NCBI GenBank assembly: GCA_029931535.1
Contig: JAQPZY010001297.1
Coordinates: 372,001 to 436,000, forward strand
Direction: 5' to 3'
Origin: Margaritifera margaritifera
Lineage: Eukaryota > Mollusca > Bivalvia > Unionida > Margaritiferidae
Length of the DNA: 64,000 nt
Translations under genes and position numbers: made by a program
The notes under the pieces: model-generated
The model's database searches: none
Seen by the model: the letters and a program-made list of their open reading frames with translations, nothing else
What the model was told of the DNA's origin: nothing
Shown here: positions 60,265-64,000 of the stretch, in pieces
Numbering within the stretch: the first letter of the stretch is position 1
Layout: every line of letters starts with the position of its first letter

Positions 60265-60679
60265 GTATGCAGTTTATTATCTTTGTCTTCCCTTTTACAA
60301 TATACTAAACTGTGTTTACATTTATTTGTGACAAATTGTCAACATCAACAACACGCAAGATTCACAAGTTCTTGTCATCCCAGTTTTATTCAGTTGCAGA
60401 TTTCCTCTTGATAACCTCATTTTAGATGTAGTCAGTTCAGTTTTCAAATCTATAATATCGTTACATATAATGGTATTCCACAATGAAATTCCTGAACCAG
60501 TCTAAGTGATTTGGCTCATTTACATGTTTAGCACAACCATTTGCCATATTTGGAGTTACAGTGTTGCTTCAGGCATTCTTGAAGGAGGTAAGGTAATATG
60601 AATGTAATATGAATAGATATCAATAATTTTGGTGATACATTCTGTTGTCAAGAACCATCTTTACATTCTGAAATGATAT

Positions 60680-61838
60680 TACATTCTTGGGTCAAAAGTA
60701 TTTCCACAAAATTACCACAGCATGTAGTGCCTCAAATTAAAGTAACTTTTTTAAGACTAAATTTTTTTTGCAATAAAAAATGTATTCCTTACCTCCATTC
60801 TCTCAGAACTTGGTGATACATCCATTAGCTCAAAGTTCATGCCTAATTTGTAGGTAGAGATGCATACAAGGATTTTATTTAGGCTTGTATGAAAGATGCA
60901 TAGATGTCACTGGCAATATTAATGAGAGCTTGCTGTGAATTAATGTCATGTACTCACTGTAATAAAAATTTTAATTTTCTCCACACATTTTCAATTATGT
61001 TAATCATCATGGTTGGAATGTTGCTGTTCTGTTTCCACTGCATCATGTGCCTAGAGGTGTGTGTGTGGGGGGGGGTTGCATTATCATCCTGAAATATCCA
61101 CATGCCTTAAGGAAATACCTTGGCGAGAACTGGCACAGGTTTTCTTCAAGAACAGTTTCATATTTTTTTGAGAGCATATTAATTTTTTTCCAATAATTAT
61201 CTACAGTCCTATGCAATTTAGAATGACACCAGGCCCTCCTATGAGACTGATTGTTTTTTGATGTCACAATTTGCTTATTTTTTACGTTTCTTTTGTATCC
61301 ATGCAATTTCAAATATCTATTCCCATTTGATTCAGATAATTTTAAAGGTGTTCTGTCATTACCAGCATTCATAATATCCTTCAGAGATTTCTTGCAATTG
61401 TTTTAACAGCACATAACACTTGGCAGTCCATCCTGGTATCACTTTTCCAATGTCTCTACTTCATGACCAATTTTCTATTGAACTGGTAGTTTTATACCTA
61501 CTTAGAAATTCTGCCACAGTAAAAAGATTTATTCCAAACATTTCTTCAATTCTTGATCCACTTAAACTCTCCCTGGATAACCAAACTCTCACTATTTTTT
61601 GCGCTTTGCTCAATTCCTTTCCCTTTCTACCAATTGCATATGCAGATATGTAAACAAAAGGGTTGTAATTCTTCTTGCTTTCTGCAAAAGGAAAAATAGT
61701 GATTACAAGTCCACCCATAACAAAAAATCCATATACTTTCATTACCAATATGTTTGTATCGGCCACAGAAAGTGTGCATTGCTGAAAACATCAATAATGA
61801 CGGCCATTTTGTGAAAATACTTTTGATTCTTCTGTGTA
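60680..61838 (-). mobile_element. Tc1/mariner-type transposon relic
   Basis: The ends carry GGGTCAAAAGTATTTCCAC (left) and, reverse-complemented from the right, GAATCAAAAGTATTTTCAC followed by AAAATGG, with TA at 60680-60681 and 61837-61838. The length of 1.16 kb is typical of Tc1 elements. The transposase frame is on the minus strand and is broken (see the next entry). Confidence 0.82.
60830..61680 (-). pseudogene. Tc1-like transposase, decayed
   Basis: On the minus strand, GRKGKELSKAQKIVRVWLSR and SGSRIEEMFGI, FLSRYKTTSSIENWS form the N-terminal helix-turn-helix (about 61650-61461). After frameshifts, NGNRYLKLHGYKRN and HRRAWCHSKLH correspond to the linker and catalytic core. CGYFRMIMQ lies at the position of the second Asp block, normally QDNA. 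INIIENVWRKLKFLL (about 60990-60950) is the D.NPIENVW box with the last catalytic Glu. The first and second catalytic Asp are not clearly kept. A CACACAC/C-tract run breaks the frame near 61065. Confidence 0.8.
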
Positions 61839-62229
61839 GAACTGGCTCCGATCAGCAATTTTTATACATTGTTATAGTCTGGGTTACATTGATAGATAAG
61901 TTTCTAATGATGATTGAGACTTTTTGGGTGTCAGTCAATTGACTTTGTTAATACTTTACTCAAACAGATTAAGCAACATGACATCTGTCATGGTTATTAT
62001 ATCATTTAGGGTCTGTTCACACTTATCACCAACAGCAGTACATGTACATGATGAATAGAGACAAATAGTTTTACAAGCAAACAGAAAAACAAACACTGGA
62101 AATGCAACTAGAACTCTTTATTTGTAAAAGAAAACACTAAAACATTATCATGAAAGTGTTTTTTATTGGCAACCAAGGATATAAATGCATCATAGTTTAC
62201 CTAGACCACTTCTGACCTGATAGTTCCAA
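61839..62229. other. No feature recognised
   Basis: AT-rich spacer between two transposon relics. It may be intron or intergenic DNA. No exon continuing the secreted protein was found here. Confidence 0.4.
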
Positions 62230-63685
62230 GAACATGGAAACCCTGCTTGAACACACTTCATTATAACATGAATTTGTATACAACATGGTCTTGGCATAGC
62301 TCTCAAATGTTTATAATGTCTTCAATAATTTCTCCTGACTGATTTTTGAAGTTCTGCAAAGTTTTATGGCTGAAGTAAATGATTTTGATTTGTTTATCTG
62401 GTGAGACGTATTGTATTTTTGAAGAAAAAAGTTTTTCTTTCTTTAAATGAATAAAAATATTAAGAATTTCTGTTTGTGAATGTTCATTGCGATTATGTCA
62501 GTAATCTGTCACAGCACTTTGCTGTTAGCTTGTTATTTTTGGAAGAAATCAGGTCTTAAAAAAAGCTGATAATTGTTAATCTAATTTGTATTGATCCACA
62601 AACAATAGCAGTAATAATTCGTATTTGTGTTTGTCTTCAGTGGATTGTGTAAATTGTTGTTAAATCAAGGACAAACAATAGACCACCAATGCCTACTCAG
62701 TCAGCTGGCATACACACCCATGCACCAAACAGTGCCATTGTTGAAATAAGTTTATTACCCGAATTGATAAATTAGTTTACCTACCTAATAAATAATTGAA
62801 AATCATCAACATTAATTCCATGTAGCAAATTGGTGCTGCTTTATTAATAATCATTAAAGCCACCTTATGTATGTTGTCAACCAGCGGTCACTTGATTTAT
62901 TGACTGGTGGCTGAAAATCAATCAGTTCTTTGGTAAACAATAAACTTTGTCACCAAAATCTGTCCCTTAGTAAGTGGAATGAGATAATTTGTGTATGAAT
63001 ACTCATGAAAAAATTAGAAAATCTCAGGACAGATAGCTACGGGTGATAAAGAAGTGTAGCAGATTATCGCTGATGTCTTGCAACGATGCACCTGCTGCTG
63101 TGTTCATCAAAAGTGCATTACGAGGTCAATATCAGTGTACAAGTTTCAGTTAAAGTAGTTTTAAAGTCTAAATACAAGATTCTTAATTCCCCATGTCTGA
63201 TTGGGCATTTTATTGTTGGTGAAAATCATCACTGTTTGAATGTTTCCAAAACAATAGTGTTTCATAAGTTACTGTGAGTTTATTAGCATGAAATTAAGTC
63301 TTTGGATTAGAATGAAATCTAGCAGAGAAAATTCTAAAAATTATGCTTTTTTGTTTTGATGGAATTACTAGTATGTATACAATAAGATAAGTTGGTGAGT
63401 ACACGTGTACTCTATTTACACTATTCAGTTGCCAATTTTTTTATACATGTATGTATCAATGCATGGTCCTTTGCAAAAAAAAAAAAATTAAATACGTAAT
63501 CACAGTTTTGAGTATTTCTCATTTAATATGCACCAATTTTAAGTTGGTAAATGTGTCACTGAAGCCCAATACACATGCTTTATTTTCTTTATTTAACTGA
63601 CTTGTCTCCATTTTGCATGATACATTACAAAACATGATGGCACTTTGTGGACCCAGACCATTGTGTTACAGCGGGGTTTCCTGTA
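62230..63685. mobile_element. Pogo/Tigger-like non-autonomous transposon, copy 2
   Basis: It is collinear with 54481-56061. The left end ACATGGAAACCCTGCTTGAAC and the right end GTTACAGCGGGGTTTCCTGTA are degraded versions of the same inverted repeats. Internal matches include AGACCACCAATGCCTACTCA, GAAATCTAGCAGAGAAAATT and AAATTAAATACGTAATCAC. It holds about 250 bp (around 62880-63080) that is absent or diverged in copy 1, part of which recurs at 1.5-1.8 kb. Confidence 0.75.
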
Positions 63686-63849
63686 TGTAGCAAATACTCC
63701 ATTAGTGGGTAGAATAATAAATCGGTTATCATGATATATTGGAGAGGTTGACAGGGTTCATTCAGGTCCTTGAAAACTGTTTGATGCATTTATCCTGTGA
63801 ACATATTAGCTCCAACATACAAAAAATATCTTTTTGGCTTAATTTGATA

Positions 63850-63995
63850 TTTGGAGTTTCTTAACAATAGCTCAGATGGTTTCAATACTCAGTATTTAAA
63901 AAGAATAAAAGGAGCGGAAGAATGGACTTCTCATTGATTCCTACAATTTCTTTTTCAATCATCAGTGCCAGTCCCTTTGAGGGAGTCTGTTTTCT
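63850..63995 (+). repeat. Dispersed repeat, copy 3 of 3
   Basis: GGAGTTTCTTAACAATAG, CAGATGGTTTCAATACTCAG, AATAAAAGGAGCGGAAG and CCAGTCCCTTTGAGGGAGTC match the copies at 18.2 kb and 48.5 kb. The repeat may continue past the window edge. Confidence 0.65.
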
Positions 63996-64000
63996 AAAGT

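Overview
The window looks like AT-rich nuclear DNA of an invertebrate animal, most likely a mollusc or another lophotrochozoan. This is inferred from tRNA-derived SINEs with CCAAAC- or CCAACC-type tails, a DIRS-type retrotransposon, Jockey-type and CR1/L2-like LINE relics, many ACATGTA words, and spliced coding sequence with signal-peptide exons and GT/AG introns. There is no bacterial or viral organisation. Nearly all long open frames are by-products of tandem repeats, or fragments of mobile elements.

Only one host gene is convincingly visible, on the plus strand near the right end. A signal-peptide exon (48866-48949) splices in phase to a cysteine-rich exon (59289-59539) and probably to a third exon (from 60145). 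Together they predict a secreted protein that may carry a CUB-like domain. Its 10.3 kb first coding intron holds a decayed DIRS element (itself carrying a hAT-like insertion), a 1.6 kb pogo/Tigger-like non-autonomous transposon, a 2.4 kb minisatellite and a double-hairpin MITE. A Tc1-like relic and a second pogo-like copy follow exon 3.

Layout: 0-9 kb has a MITE (3.0 kb), a 45-bp array (4 kb) and a 31-unit 62-bp array (6.6-8.56 kb). From 9 to 20 kb there are a hAT-like coding relic, a CpG-rich island (11.2-11.4 kb), two SINEs, a TA/CA microsatellite, a 53-bp array and a CR1/L2-like LINE tail. DIRS copy 1 spans 20.65-28.0 kb, with inverted terminal repeats, an internal complementary region, gag, RT, RNase H and tyrosine-recombinase remnants, and extra minisatellites. 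A minus-strand Jockey-type LINE relic (endonuclease, RT, RNase H) spans 31.6-34.6 kb and carries an intact hAT MITE with an 8-bp target duplication. From 34.6 to 48.5 kb the window is dominated by diverged long-period arrays (about 110-160 bp) and sharp minisatellites of 23, 29 and 36 bp. By eye, tandem arrays make up roughly a fifth of the window.

The two DIRS copies belong to one family and explain each other. Copy 1 supplies the empty site for the hAT-like insertion in copy 2. Copy 2 supplies the RT active-site segment deleted from copy 1. The most unusual signal is in the 142-bp array at 37.0-39.3 kb. Many units keep a short hairpin, and several retain pairing through matched changes on both arms.
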